Assembly: GCA_030706635.1 (NCBI GenBank)
Contig: JAUZOD010000043.1
Coordinates: forward strand, 1-34,673
DNA from: Bacteroidota bacterium
GTDB lineage: Bacteria > Bacteroidota > Bacteroidia > Chitinophagales > Chitinophagaceae
Length of the DNA stretch: 34,673 bases
Direction of reading: 5' to 3'
Shown here piece by piece: positions 1-8,512 of this stretch. A program made the translations under genes and the position numbers. Under the pieces are notes generated by a model that had not been told where the DNA came from, made no database searches, and saw nothing but the letters and a program-made list of their open reading frames with translations. Within the stretch, counting starts at the first letter, position 1, and the number at the start of each line of letters is the position of its first letter.

Positions 1-9
1 ATCAGAAAT

Positions 10-48
10 GGGACGCCGGTCAAAAACCGGAAATATCCCCTTTTTTTT
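10..48 (+). terminator. Intrinsic terminator of an off-window upstream gene
   Basis: The stem CCGGT (16-20) pairs with ACCGG (26-30). An outer GGGA (10-13) can pair with TCCC (36-39), with a small internal bulge. Eight T residues follow at 41-48. This is the normal form of a rho-independent terminator on the plus strand. The gene it would end lies left of the window, so its identity is unknown. Confidence 0.55.
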
Positions 49-104
49 GATAAAATATTTTTAGCACTCCGATGAAACTCCGAAAAATCGTTTTTTGAGG
101 ACCC

Positions 105-112
105 TATATTTG
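105..112 (+). promoter_or_regulatory. Candidate -7 box (TATATTTG) for the 167-772 gene
   Basis: TATATTTG matches the Bacteroidota -7 consensus TAnnTTTG exactly. No TTTG sits at the usual distance of about 19 nt upstream, so only half of the promoter is visible. If used, transcription would begin near position 119 and the hairpin at 141-166 would lie inside the 5' leader. Confidence 0.35.
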
Positions 113-140
113 AGGGGTAAATGAAATGTTTCCTAAATTC

Positions 141-166
141 AGCCTTCCCAACGGAAGGCTTTTTTT
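141..166 (+). terminator. Terminator-like hairpin abutting a start codon
   Basis: AGCCTTCC (141-148) and GGAAGGCT (153-160) form a perfect 8-bp stem with a 4-nt loop, followed by six T residues (161-166). The ATG of the next gene begins at 167. It has the full form of an intrinsic terminator but occupies the place where a ribosome binding site would be. It could end an upstream transcript or act as an attenuator in the leader of the downstream gene; the sequence alone does not decide. Confidence 0.6.
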
Positions 167-772
167 ATGAAATTCCTCCTGATCATCATCAGTTTTGCCT
201 GCTTCGGATTCGCAAACGCCCAGACGATTTCCGCACCCCCTTTTAAGCGGTTTGGGTTTCAGGCCGGATTGAATACAGCCAATATGAATTTTAACCTCGG
301 CGTCCCGGCGCCCGCCGGGCACATAGCAGCATTCTGGAAAACGGGAATAAGCTTTGGCTTTCTCCTGCGCGTACCCCTGGCCAAAGACCTTTTTCTGCAG
401 CCCGAATATGCTTTTAACCAGCGAAAGGGAGCAGACAAAAGCATTAGCGTGGACTATGATCTGGATTATTTGTCCATGCCCGTTTTATTAAATTATTCTA
501 TTTCCTCCCGCATCTCCCTCCTTGCCGGCCCCCAGCTGGAATTACTGATTGATGCCAGATCGGCGGGCAACGGCGTCAGCAGCAATATTACCCATGATGT
601 GGAAGAACGCAGCATCGGCCTGCTGGCCGGGCTGGAGTTCCGGGTAAAAAAATCCCTCTTTCTCAGCGCACGGTATTTGCAGGGACTAAATCATATCGGT
701 ATCGGACAGCGGTCTGATGTTAAAGAGTTTAAATACGAAGTGGTCAGTGTAAGCGCGGGAATAAGATTCTGA
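167..772 (+). CDS. Outer-membrane beta-barrel protein (PorT/OMP_b-brl family)
   Basis: 201 residues. Residues 1-19 are a signal peptide (MKFLLIIISFACFGFANAQ), which also fixes the start at 167. The rest alternates short amphipathic strands with turns: an opening GFQAGLNTANMNF, a middle GISFGFLLRVPLAKDLFLQ, and a closing strand VSVSAGIRF that ends in Phe, as outer-membrane barrels handled by BamA usually do. Length and layout fit the small eight-stranded barrels common in Bacteroidota. The substrate or role cannot be told. It stands alone, downstream of the hairpin at 141-166, and has no partner gene in the window. Confidence 0.8.
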   Translation: MKFLLIIISFACFGFANAQTISAPPFKRFGFQAGLNTANMNFNLGVPAPAGHIAAFWKTGISFGFLLRVPLAKDLFLQPEYAFNQRKGADKSISVDYDLDYLSMPVLLNYSISSRISLLAGPQLELLIDARSAGNGVSSNITHDVEERSIGLLAGLEFRVKKSLFLSARYLQGLNHIGIGQRSDVKEFKYEVVSVSAGIRF

Positions 773-1055
773 TCTCATACGGGAATGACTTTTAGTTCCT
801 AGCGGGGTTCTGCTCCTGTAAAGCTTTAAAGGATTCTTTCACTTGTGCATATTTTGTGAAGACAAACAGCTTCACGAGTGACAGTAAGTTCCCGGGTTTT
901 GATAAATTGTTCATCGCTATCTGTCTTTATATCGTCAGATCCCTCTTTACGCTAGCCTGACTACAACCACCAACTGCTTTTTTCTGAAGGCTTGGCCTTA
1001 AGGTGTTTCATTGCCTTTAAGATAGTTTTTAGTTCATCATGCTTAACCTCCTGAA
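773..1055. other. Intergenic, possibly decayed coding DNA
   Basis: No recognisable gene. On the minus strand, 792-914 is open for 40 codons from an ATG (starts MNNLSKPGNLL, ends ALQEQNPARN) and has an in-frame stop four codons upstream of that ATG. A second open stretch ends at 961 (tail LKAKPSEKSSWWL). Both have plausible amino-acid composition but no family I recognise and no clear start signal. Given the broken methyltransferase beside them, remnants of lost genes are as likely as small proteins. Confidence 0.35.
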
Positions 1056-1609
1056 ATGAAAGAAAGAAAAGTGCCCTGTGCGCTTTGTAACTCGAATGAT
1101 TATAACGTGCTGTTCCCCCCAGGGAAAGCCCAGGTCCACCGGATCGTTCAGTGCAACCACTGTAATCTGATCTATGCGAATCCCCAGACGGACAATGTAG
1201 GGGATGTTGAAAAAAAATACCTGCTGACGAATTCCGATGATTCGGGCTCCAATTCACTAACCTCGAGGGATAGACAATATCTGCAAAAGCAATTCCTGCA
1301 ACTAAAGGGCATATTTATTTTTTTACGAAGGAAACGCTCACGAAGCTGGTTGAGAATAATGGGTTCAGGGTGCTGAAACATGAAAATGTTGGCCGAACGC
1401 TAACACTGGACCGGTTATTTTACAATCTTGAAATAATCACCGGCAGTAAAATAAACTTCTCGGGATTATCAAAAAGATTAAAACTGGATAAGATCGTGGT
1501 CCGCCTCAATACAAAGGATATGCAGCGGATCTACTGCGAAAAGGTTCAGTCCAGTTTTATCAGGCAGGAACCCGCTAAATTTGAAACCCAGGCCATGGCG
1601 CTTTCATAA
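1056..1609 (+). pseudogene. Class I SAM-methyltransferase remnant, core deleted and frameshifted
   Basis: The first 82 codons are the N-terminal zinc-ribbon-like part of a sugar/surface-polysaccharide methyltransferase, with Cys8-x2-Cys11 and Cys33-x2-Cys36 followed by NLIYANPQTD. From about 1301 the homology moves to the next frame and resumes at GHIYFFTKETL, the usual start of the C-terminal third, running through LVENNGFRVLKHENVG to LNTKDMQRIYCEK. The Rossmann SAM-binding core (GxGxG and the region after it) is absent. The reading frames on either side differ, so one internal deletion with a frameshift explains the structure. A functional enzyme is not expected. The intact gene probably modified a sugar or lipid of the neighbouring polysaccharide pathway. 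Confidence 0.75.
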
Positions 1610-1964
1610 AACTATGGCCCTCTGCCAGTTCGGCGGCATTGCAGATTCCGAAAATTTACTATATCTTGCCCCGCTGTAAGCTCCTTCCGGTGCGTCAGTA
1701 TCCCCTTCAGTTTCAATTGTCAACGATTAGAAAAGACTGGAAGTTGACCAACACGATCAGCAATTGCCATTGTCCGCGTCTAAATACAGGCCGGAAGCCA
1801 CCTTCATTCAATATCCTGATTAAAACCACACCTTGTCTAACCGGTAAACCGATATGCATTGGCCTGGAAGCCTATGCATGTGACCGAGATGGCGAAGCTT
1901 TAGAAAAATATTTAAGTAAATAGATCGTTCACCCTTTTAACTAAAATCGTACAAACTAACAAGC
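1610..1964. other. No supported gene; probable degenerate region before the operon
   Basis: A plus-strand frame is open from 1639 to 1923, but its product has low-complexity basic composition and matches no family I know. Only its tail (IGLEAYACDRDGEALEKYLSK, 1858-1923) looks protein-like. No hairpin with a T-run and no clear TAnnTTTG box were seen, so the promoter of the operon starting at 1965 was not located. Confidence 0.4.
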
Positions 1965-3260
1965 ATGCAAACCCCTAATATTGCCGTAATCGGATTGGGA
2001 TATGTCGGATTGCCCCTGGCCGTTGAATTCGCAAAAAAATACCCGGTGGCCGGATTTGACATCAATCAGCATCGCATTGAGTCCCTGATGAACGGCATTG
2101 ATCATACACTGGAAATTGAAGAACCTTTGCTAAAATCGGTCATTTCGGCTAAACCGGTTACCAGCGGCTCAACCGGATTGCATTGCTCCGCCCGCCTGGA
2201 AGACATTGCCTCCTGTAATTATTATATCGTTACGGTTCCCACGCCCACAGATAAATACAATCATCCTGATCTCACCCCACTGTACAAAGCGAGTGAAACC
2301 GTTGGGAAAGTACTGAAGAAAGGGGACATCGTGATCTATGAGTCCACCGTTTACCCCGGCGTCACCGAAGACGAATGCGCTCCCGTGCTGGAAAAAACAA
2401 GCGGACTGAAATACAATGTGGATTTCTTTTGCGGCTACTCTCCGGAAAGGATCAATCCGGGAGATAAACTGCATACCGTTTCGAAAATATTAAAGATCAC
2501 TTCCGGTTCAACGCCCGAAGTGGCAAAAAAAGTGGACGCCCTCTACCGGTCAATCATAACCGCCGGAACGCATCCCGCTCCCTCCATCAAAGTTGCGGAA
2601 GCAGCAAAAGTGATCGAGAATTCCCAGCGGGACATCAATATTGCATTCGTGAATGAACTGGCGAAAATATTCAACCTGCTGAACATTGATACTTCAGCCG
2701 TTCTGGAAGCCGCCGGCACCAAATGGAATTTCCTCAAATTCCGGCCTGGTCTGGTGGGTGGCCATTGTATCGGGGTTGATCCATATTACCTGGCCCAAAA
2801 GGCACAGGAAGCGGGTTATCATCCGGAGATCATCCTGGCGGGAAGAAGATTAAATGATGGCATGGGCGCTTATGTGGCCAGTGAAACCATCAAGCTGATG
2901 ATCAAAAAAGAAATGCAGATCAAAAATGCAAAAATCCTGATCCTCGGATTCACCTTCAAGGAAAACTGTCCCGACGTCCGCAATACCCGCGTGATCGACA
3001 TCGTGAATGAATTAAAAAGTTACCAGGCGGAGATCAGTGTATGTGACCCGTGGGCCGAACCGGCCGTTGTGAAACATGAATATGATATTGAGACGTTCAA
3101 AAACATCTCGGATAAACCCGGGAAATACGATGCCGTTATTTTAGCCGTCGCCCACGACGAGTTCAGGGATTTGAATATCCCTGGTCTGGTGAACAGCAAG
3201 TCAGTAATCTATGATGTTAAAGGAGTATTAACCAACGATATTTGCGATGCCCGTTTATAA
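1965..3260 (+). CDS. tviB: Nucleotide-sugar 6-dehydrogenase, TviB/WbpO type (UDP-HexNAc to UDP-HexNAcA)
   Basis: 431 residues, the family's usual length. An N-terminal Rossmann domain opens with [14 protein letters not shown] (GxGxxG for NAD). A central helical domain follows, with the signature [15 protein letters not shown] carrying the catalytic Cys268 that forms the thiohemiacetal. The C-terminal UDP-binding domain includes [19 protein letters not shown]. The enzyme oxidises C6 of a UDP-sugar twice with NAD. The [10 protein letters not shown] form and the downstream 4-epimerase are typical of the TviB/WbpO branch acting on UDP-GlcNAc or UDP-GalNAc rather than on UDP-glucose; this assignment is inferred. 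The next gene starts inside its last codons, so the two are probably translationally coupled. Confidence 0.85.
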   Translation: MQTPNIAVIGLGYVGLPLAVEFAKKYPVAGFDINQHRIESLMNGIDHTLEIEEPLLKSVISAKPVTSGSTGLHCSARLEDIASCNYYIVTVPTPTDKYNHPDLTPLYKASETVGKVLKKGDIVIYESTVYPGVTEDECAPVLEKTSGLKYNVDFFCGYSPERINPGDKLHTVSKILKITSGSTPEVAKKVDALYRSIITAGTHPAPSIKVAEAAKVIENSQRDINIAFVNELAKIFNLLNIDTSAVLEAAGTKWNFLKFRPGLVGGHCIGVDPYYLAQKAQEAGYHPEIILAGRRLNDGMGAYVASETIKLMIKKEMQIKNAKILILGFTFKENCPDVRNTRVIDIVNELKSYQAEISVCDPWAEPAVVKHEYDIETFKNISDKPGKYDAVILAVAHDEFRDLNIPGLVNSKSVIYDVKGVLTNDICDARL

Positions 3261-4287
3261 CATGTACGAGAAGCCTTATCACACAGCAGACCTGAAGAAA
3301 TATGCATTTCTGATCACCGGCGGAGCAGGTTTTATCGGCTCCAACCTGGTTGAATACCTCATGAAATACAAAGCCCACAGGGTAAGGGTTCTCGACAACC
3401 TGAGCACGGGGCACAAGCATAATCTGAAGGACTTTCTTTCAGATCCCGCTTTTGAATTCATCGAAGGGGATATCCGCGATCTGGAAACCTGCAAAAAGGC
3501 TGTGGCAGATATGGATTTTGTCTTTCACCAGGCCGCCCTGGGTTCGGTTCCCCGATCCATTGTGGATCCCATTACCACCAATGAAGTGAATATTTCAGGT
3601 TTCGTGAATATGCTGGTGGCTGTAAAGGACAGCGGGGTAAGCCGGATGGTTTATGCAGCATCCTCATCCACCTATGGTGACAGTGAGGCCCTGCCCAAAG
3701 TGGAGGAAAACATCGGGAACCCGCTTTCACCTTATGCCGTGACAAAATATGTAAATGAACTCTACGCGAATGTGTTTGCCCGCACGTACGGGATGGAATT
3801 AATCGGCCTGCGCTATTTTAATGTGTTCGGCCCCAGGCAGGATCCCGATGGCGCCTATGCAGCCGTGGTCCCCAAATTTGTTCAGCAGCTTTTGAATCAT
3901 CAATCCCCGGTGATCAATGGTGATGGAGAACATTCCAGGGATTTCACTTTTATAGAGAATGTGGTACAGGCCAATATGCTGGCCATGTTTACGGATAATC
4001 CCGATTCGCTGAATACCGTGTATAACGTTGCCTACGGAGAGCAGACCTCCCTGAATCAGCTGGTCCGGGCCCTGAAAGAGTATCTTTCCGTATCCGATGC
4101 CGCCATAGCTGGCATCAAAGCGCTGCACGGACCCAATCGTGATGGTGATATTCCCCATTCCCTGGCGTCCATTGAAAAGGCTAAAGCAAACCTGAATTAT
4201 TTACCACAATTCAATTTTAAAGAAGGTTTACGGAGAGCCATTGACTGGTATAAATCAAACCTGCATTATGCCGGCACAAAGATTTGA
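3247..4287 (+). CDS. tviC: UDP-HexNAc(A) 4-epimerase, WbpP/TviC type (SDR family)
   Basis: 346 residues. The extended-SDR Rossmann motif GGAGFIGSN lies near residues 25-33, with acidic LDNLSTG at the end of beta-2. The catalytic set is SSSTYGDS followed by [14 protein letters not shown] and NVFGPRQDP are hallmarks of the WbpP/Gne/TviC branch, which interconverts the gluco and galacto forms of UDP-N-acetylhexosamines or their uronic acids through a C4 ketone. Together with the preceding dehydrogenase it would give UDP-GalNAcA. The ATG at 3247 overlaps the previous gene by 14 nt. A second in-frame ATG at 3262 lies just beyond that gene's stop and is an equally reasonable start. Confidence 0.85.
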   Translation: MPVYNMYEKPYHTADLKKYAFLITGGAGFIGSNLVEYLMKYKAHRVRVLDNLSTGHKHNLKDFLSDPAFEFIEGDIRDLETCKKAVADMDFVFHQAALGSVPRSIVDPITTNEVNISGFVNMLVAVKDSGVSRMVYAASSSTYGDSEALPKVEENIGNPLSPYAVTKYVNELYANVFARTYGMELIGLRYFNVFGPRQDPDGAYAAVVPKFVQQLLNHQSPVINGDGEHSRDFTFIENVVQANMLAMFTDNPDSLNTVYNVAYGEQTSLNQLVRALKEYLSVSDAAIAGIKALHGPNRDGDIPHSLASIEKAKANLNYLPQFNFKEGLRRAIDWYKSNLHYAGTKI

Positions 4288-5371
4288 CCAGGCCGATGAG
4301 GTCACAACCCAAAAGAATGTTTTAATTGTTTATCCGGGCAGGGGTCTGTCCGGGGGCGTTACCGAATTATATAATATAGCAGGTCTTGAGTCTGATCATA
4401 TCCGTTATTTCAGTTTAGCCGGAGCACTCAGGGGTAAGCTGAATCTCCTGGATACTCTTCTAATGTATTTCCGTTTTACCGGATGCGTCCGAAAATATGA
4501 TCTGATCCACATCAACCCCTCCCTGATGAAAAAATCTTTTTTCAGAGATGGTTTACTGGTCATCATCAGCAGGCTGTTTCATAAAAAAGTATTGGTTTAC
4601 TGGCATGGATGGATTGATGATATTGAACATAAAACAAAGAATAATTTTGTTTATTCATGGCTGTTCAAAGCCTCCTTTAAAAAAGCCGATGCCAGCGTCG
4701 TACTGGGTTCTGTTTTCAGGGAAAAGCTCGGGGCAATGGGTTACAGGAACCCGGTTTATCTGGAAACCAACTGTGCAGACGATCGCTTTCTGAAGAATGA
4801 AAGTTCAGAAGCCTGGTCGGGATCATTGCATAAACCCATCGCTCTGCTCTTCCTGTCCAGGATGGAAAAGACAAAAGGGGTTTATATCGCCATAGAGGCC
4901 CTGCGGATCTTGAATGAATCTTCGCCGGACCGGTACGAACTGCTAATTGCCGGGGATGGTATTGAGTTTGCGAATGTGAAAGAATATCTGGAACTAAACA
5001 GTATTCCTGATGTTAAATTGTTGGGCAGGGTGGATGGTCCGAAAAAGCACGAAATATTAAAGATTACGGATATATTAATTTTCCCCACTTATTATGATGA
5101 AGGCATGCCGCTGGTTATCCTGGAGAGTATGACTTACGGCATTCCGGTGATCACCCGGCCTGTGGGGGGTATTCCTGACGTTGTTCAGGATAAAAAGAAC
5201 GGTTTTATATCTGAGAGCAGGGATCCGCAAGTATTTGCGGGGCTGATCTCAGATCTTTGCAAAGAACCCGAAACATATAAACTAATTTATAATATGAATA
5301 AGGAATCCGCCCGGGCCTTTTCCCCGGAAAGTTTTAGGGAAAGAATGAAAGGAATCTACAATTCATTATGA
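4268..5371 (+). CDS. Glycosyltransferase family 4 (GT-B fold)
   Basis: The ATG at 4268, inside the end of the epimerase gene, gives 367 residues; the frame also extends to a TTG at 4241. An N-terminal GT-B half opens with VLIVYPGRGLSGGVTELYN. The C-terminal half has LLFLSRMEKTKGVYIAIEAL and the E-x7-E-type nucleotide-sugar site YYDEGMPLVILESMTYGIPV, followed by VGGIPDVV. These are standard GT4 features of retaining transferases. It probably adds one sugar to a lipid-linked repeat unit on the cytoplasmic face of the inner membrane. Donor and acceptor cannot be read from sequence. It is the only clear glycosyltransferase of the operon in this window. Confidence 0.85.
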   Translation: MPAQRFDQADEVTTQKNVLIVYPGRGLSGGVTELYNIAGLESDHIRYFSLAGALRGKLNLLDTLLMYFRFTGCVRKYDLIHINPSLMKKSFFRDGLLVIISRLFHKKVLVYWHGWIDDIEHKTKNNFVYSWLFKASFKKADASVVLGSVFREKLGAMGYRNPVYLETNCADDRFLKNESSEAWSGSLHKPIALLFLSRMEKTKGVYIAIEALRILNESSPDRYELLIAGDGIEFANVKEYLELNSIPDVKLLGRVDGPKKHEILKITDILIFPTYYDEGMPLVILESMTYGIPVITRPVGGIPDVVQDKKNGFISESRDPQVFAGLISDLCKEPETYKLIYNMNKESARAFSPESFRERMKGIYNSL

Positions 5372-5427
5372 TATTCAATCGTTTAACTGAAGTATAAACC
5401 TTACCTAACAGCACAAGTTTCTAATTC

Positions 5428-6588
5428 GTGAAGTCCCAATTGTTAATTCAGGAACAGATAAAACGGGGGAAATACAATACGCCCGATCCCTATGATGTCT
5501 GGAATATGAAAATCGGCCAGTGGGTAAAAAAGATTTATTATAAGAGTAAACTATTAGGATTGCTCCCCGCAGCCGCCCTGACCCTCTATGATTTTTATAT
5601 CAACAACCGGCTGAGATTTGGATATTCACCAAGGCAGTATCCCATTGCGCATGGCTATCGCGTAATGATCGCACTGAACCTTTATAAAAAAACATCTGAT
5701 CCGGAATATCTCGCTTCGGCAAAGGAATCGCTGGAATGGCTGAGCAAAAATTACAGCCGGAATTACAGCGGCTATTGCTGGGGGATCAACATGCCCTGGG
5801 TTTCGAAAATCGCAACATACGAAGAAGAGGTTCCCCATGTGACCCACACCCCCTATGCGCTGGAGGCTTTTTTGAAATACCAGGAGCTGACAAAAACAAC
5901 GGAATACGATAAAATTATAGACAGCATTCTTCAGTTCCTGGATAATGACCTGAATAAATTGATTGATTCCGGAGATACACTCGCCCTATCCTATTCACCG
6001 AAAACAGAAGTCAGGGTTGTGGTGAATGCCAATTCTTATGCGATGTTTTGTTATGCCTCATTGTATGGCAGAAATCCGGATCTGAACGCGCATATTGAAG
6101 ATAAAATCAAAAAACTTTATCATTTTCTGGTCACTACACAGCATGAAAATGGAAGCTGGTACTATTTTGCAGATGACGGGCCCGGCAATTTAATTGACTG
6201 CTTCCATTCCTGCATTGTATTAAAGAATATCTACAAGGTCAACCGGATCATTCCACTGCCGGGCAGCGGGCAGGTGATAGAGAAGGGATATGCTTACCTG
6301 AAACAATATTTCTGGAACGATACAAAAAAACTCTTTAAGCGGTTCAGCATAACGGACAGGTTGTCCCTGATCAAATTTGATCTGTACGACAACGCCGAAA
6401 TGCTGAACCTGGCCGTTCTCTTAAAAGACGATGCCTTAGTAGACACGCTTTCCGCTTCCATAGAGAAAAACTTTGTGGTGGATACGGATGTCTATTCCCA
6501 TATTATTTTCCCGAATTTAAAAATCAATAAAAACACCCTGCGATGGGCAACATATCCTTATCTCTATGCGCTTTCGAAAATTATCTGA
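5428..6588 (+). CDS. Uncharacterised polysaccharide-cluster protein, predicted alpha/alpha-toroid
   Basis: 386 residues from a GTG at 5428; a stop at 5422-5424 leaves no earlier start. No signal peptide or membrane segment. Paired helices recur: YPIAHGYRVMIALNLYKKT, PEYLASAKESLEWLSKNY, YALEAFLKYQELTKTTEY, LYHFLVTTQHENGSWYYF and RWATYPYLYALSKI. This is the texture of (alpha/alpha)6 barrels such as uronate-processing hydrolases, lyases and C5-epimerase-like proteins. Candidate active-site residues sit in GYCWGINMPW, PHVTHTPYAL and LIDCFHSC. I do not recognise a characterised family. The position between a glycosyltransferase and an amidotransferase suggests action on a uronic-acid-containing intermediate, which is inference only. 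Confidence 0.6.
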   Translation: MKSQLLIQEQIKRGKYNTPDPYDVWNMKIGQWVKKIYYKSKLLGLLPAAALTLYDFYINNRLRFGYSPRQYPIAHGYRVMIALNLYKKTSDPEYLASAKESLEWLSKNYSRNYSGYCWGINMPWVSKIATYEEEVPHVTHTPYALEAFLKYQELTKTTEYDKIIDSILQFLDNDLNKLIDSGDTLALSYSPKTEVRVVVNANSYAMFCYASLYGRNPDLNAHIEDKIKKLYHFLVTTQHENGSWYYFADDGPGNLIDCFHSCIVLKNIYKVNRIIPLPGSGQVIEKGYAYLKQYFWNDTKKLFKRFSITDRLSLIKFDLYDNAEMLNLAVLLKDDALVDTLSASIEKNFVVDTDVYSHIIFPNLKINKNTLRWATYPYLYALSKII

Positions 6589-6631
6589 TCCATATAACCC
6601 TTAAATAACAACTCAACCCCCTACCTAATCC

Positions 6632-8512
6632 ATGTGTGGCATACTGGGCAGTATTAATGTGAACAATTCAGCCGATTATCTGGATTGTATAAAACACCGG
6701 GGACCGGACGGGTCCGGCAGGAAGTCCTTTGCCATCAACAACAATACCGTTGAACTGATGCACCGCCGCCTGTCCATCATCGATCTGTCGGAAGCAGGCA
6801 GTCAGCCCATGTTCTCTTTTAATAACAAATCCTGCATCAGCTTCAACGGCGAGATCTACAATCATCTGGATTTAAAAGAGAAGCTCAGCCATATACCCTT
6901 TAAGGGTCATTCCGATACGGAAACCATCATTAACTACTTTGATCAGTTCGACATCAACGGGAGCCTGAAAGATCTCAACGGCATATTTGCATTTGCCTGG
7001 CTGGATCTGAAAAATAATCTCCTGCATCTGGCCAGGGACCGGTTCGGCATAAAGCCATTATATTATTATTTCGGGAACAACCGCCTGCTGTTTTCTTCTG
7101 AATTAAGACCGCTCAGGGCCTGTCTAAATCCGGCAGTTCAAAACGGCGCTCTAATGAACAGCCTGAGCATGCGGTACACGCCCTCCCCTTCAACCATCTA
7201 CCAGGACATTCACAAAGTGGAACCGGGCCAGCTGCTCAGCTTCAGTCTCACTCCGGAGATCACCGTCCGGAAATCCTACTATGTTGAAACACCCCGGTCG
7301 CTCGGTACGAGAAAGGACGAATATCAAAAGCTGGTAAAGGAATATGGGAGCCTTTTTGAAAAAGCCGTGGAAAAACAATTGATGTCTGATGTGGAAGTCG
7401 GCATTCTGCTGAGCGGTGGCGTTGACTCTGCCCTGGTGGCAGCCATCGCGAAACAAAAATCAAATACGGCGGTCAAGGCCTTTACGGTGGGCTTTGAAGG
7501 AGACCACGAGGAAATAGATGAGATCGCTTACGCGCAACAAACAGCAGACCTGCTCGGTCTGGATCATCATATAAAAAAAATAAGCTTCCCCGATTTTCTG
7601 GACTCCATTGAAAAGATCGCGGGCATCGTGGAAGAACCTATCGGAACAACATCTATCGTTCCCATGTATTATCTCGCCGGACTGGCCGCATCCAAAGTAA
7701 AAGTGGTTTTAAGCGGACAGGGAGCGGACGAGCCTTTGGGCGGTTACAACAAATACAAAGCCCTGCCATGGCTGGAATATTCCCGTCCCTTTAAGCGCCT
7801 GATGCCCCTCACAAAATTCGCGCGGCCCATTTATAATAAAAGTGAAGGCGCCCGGAGATTGTTTGCCTCCATGCAATCCGGGGACGACCTGGCTGCGTAT
7901 ATCGGATTTAATGCCATTTCCAGCAACCAGGAGATCGCGGATTTAATGGTCCCTTCCGGCCGGAAAATATGTATGGACGAACTTGCCAGGGAACAGGATC
8001 AGTTTAAACAAATATGGAAAAAGAGGACGCCGGAAAAGGCCTCCATCCGGAACCTGTTTCTGTACTATGATCTCCACACCTCCCTGGCTGATGATCTTTT
8101 AATGTACACGGACAAGATTACCATGCATTTCAGTCTCGAATGCAGGGTGCCCATTCTGGACAACGATTTGATGGACTTTGTGGAATCGCTGGACAGCCGC
8201 TACAAGTTCAACGCAAAAGCGGGAAAGATCATTCACAAAGATTTTGCCAGGCAATATCTGCCCGCCGCTATTATCGAAAGAAAAAAACTCGGCTTCAAAT
8301 CGCCAACGGAATCCTGGTTCAAAGAAAACCGGAACGACATTGAACAGCAGTTACTGGATAACCCGGAGTTCAAAACTTATTTTGACGCAGATGCCGTCAA
8401 ACGCATCCTGGCCAGGCACAGCAATGGCCAGAATCTCGAAAAGCAAATTTTCCTGTTACTTAGCATATCTTATCTGCTCAGGAACAGCAGTTCAAAAACC
8501 ATGTGTTCATGA
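6632..8512 (+). CDS. asnB: Glutamine-dependent asparagine-synthase-type amidotransferase
   Basis: 626 residues. The protein begins MCGILGSI, so Cys2 is the N-terminal nucleophile of the class II glutaminase domain, which continues through RHRRLSIIDLS-like and SFNGEIYNH segments. The synthetase domain has the ATP-pyrophosphatase loop SGGVDS at residues 261-266 and GQGADEPLGGY. The reaction family transfers ammonia from glutamine to an adenylated carboxylate. Although named asparagine synthase, members in O-antigen and capsule loci (WbpS-like) are thought to amidate uronic-acid sugars. The dehydrogenase and 4-epimerase upstream make that the better reading here. The gene ends in an ATGA overlap with the next gene. 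Confidence 0.85.
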   Translation: MCGILGSINVNNSADYLDCIKHRGPDGSGRKSFAINNNTVELMHRRLSIIDLSEAGSQPMFSFNNKSCISFNGEIYNHLDLKEKLSHIPFKGHSDTETIINYFDQFDINGSLKDLNGIFAFAWLDLKNNLLHLARDRFGIKPLYYYFGNNRLLFSSELRPLRACLNPAVQNGALMNSLSMRYTPSPSTIYQDIHKVEPGQLLSFSLTPEITVRKSYYVETPRSLGTRKDEYQKLVKEYGSLFEKAVEKQLMSDVEVGILLSGGVDSALVAAIAKQKSNTAVKAFTVGFEGDHEEIDEIAYAQQTADLLGLDHHIKKISFPDFLDSIEKIAGIVEEPIGTTSIVPMYYLAGLAASKVKVVLSGQGADEPLGGYNKYKALPWLEYSRPFKRLMPLTKFARPIYNKSEGARRLFASMQSGDDLAAYIGFNAISSNQEIADLMVPSGRKICMDELAREQDQFKQIWKKRTPEKASIRNLFLYYDLHTSLADDLLMYTDKITMHFSLECRVPILDNDLMDFVESLDSRYKFNAKAGKIIHKDFARQYLPAAIIERKKLGFKSPTESWFKENRNDIEQQLLDNPEFKTYFDADAVKRILARHSNGQNLEKQIFLLLSISYLLRNSSSKTMCS

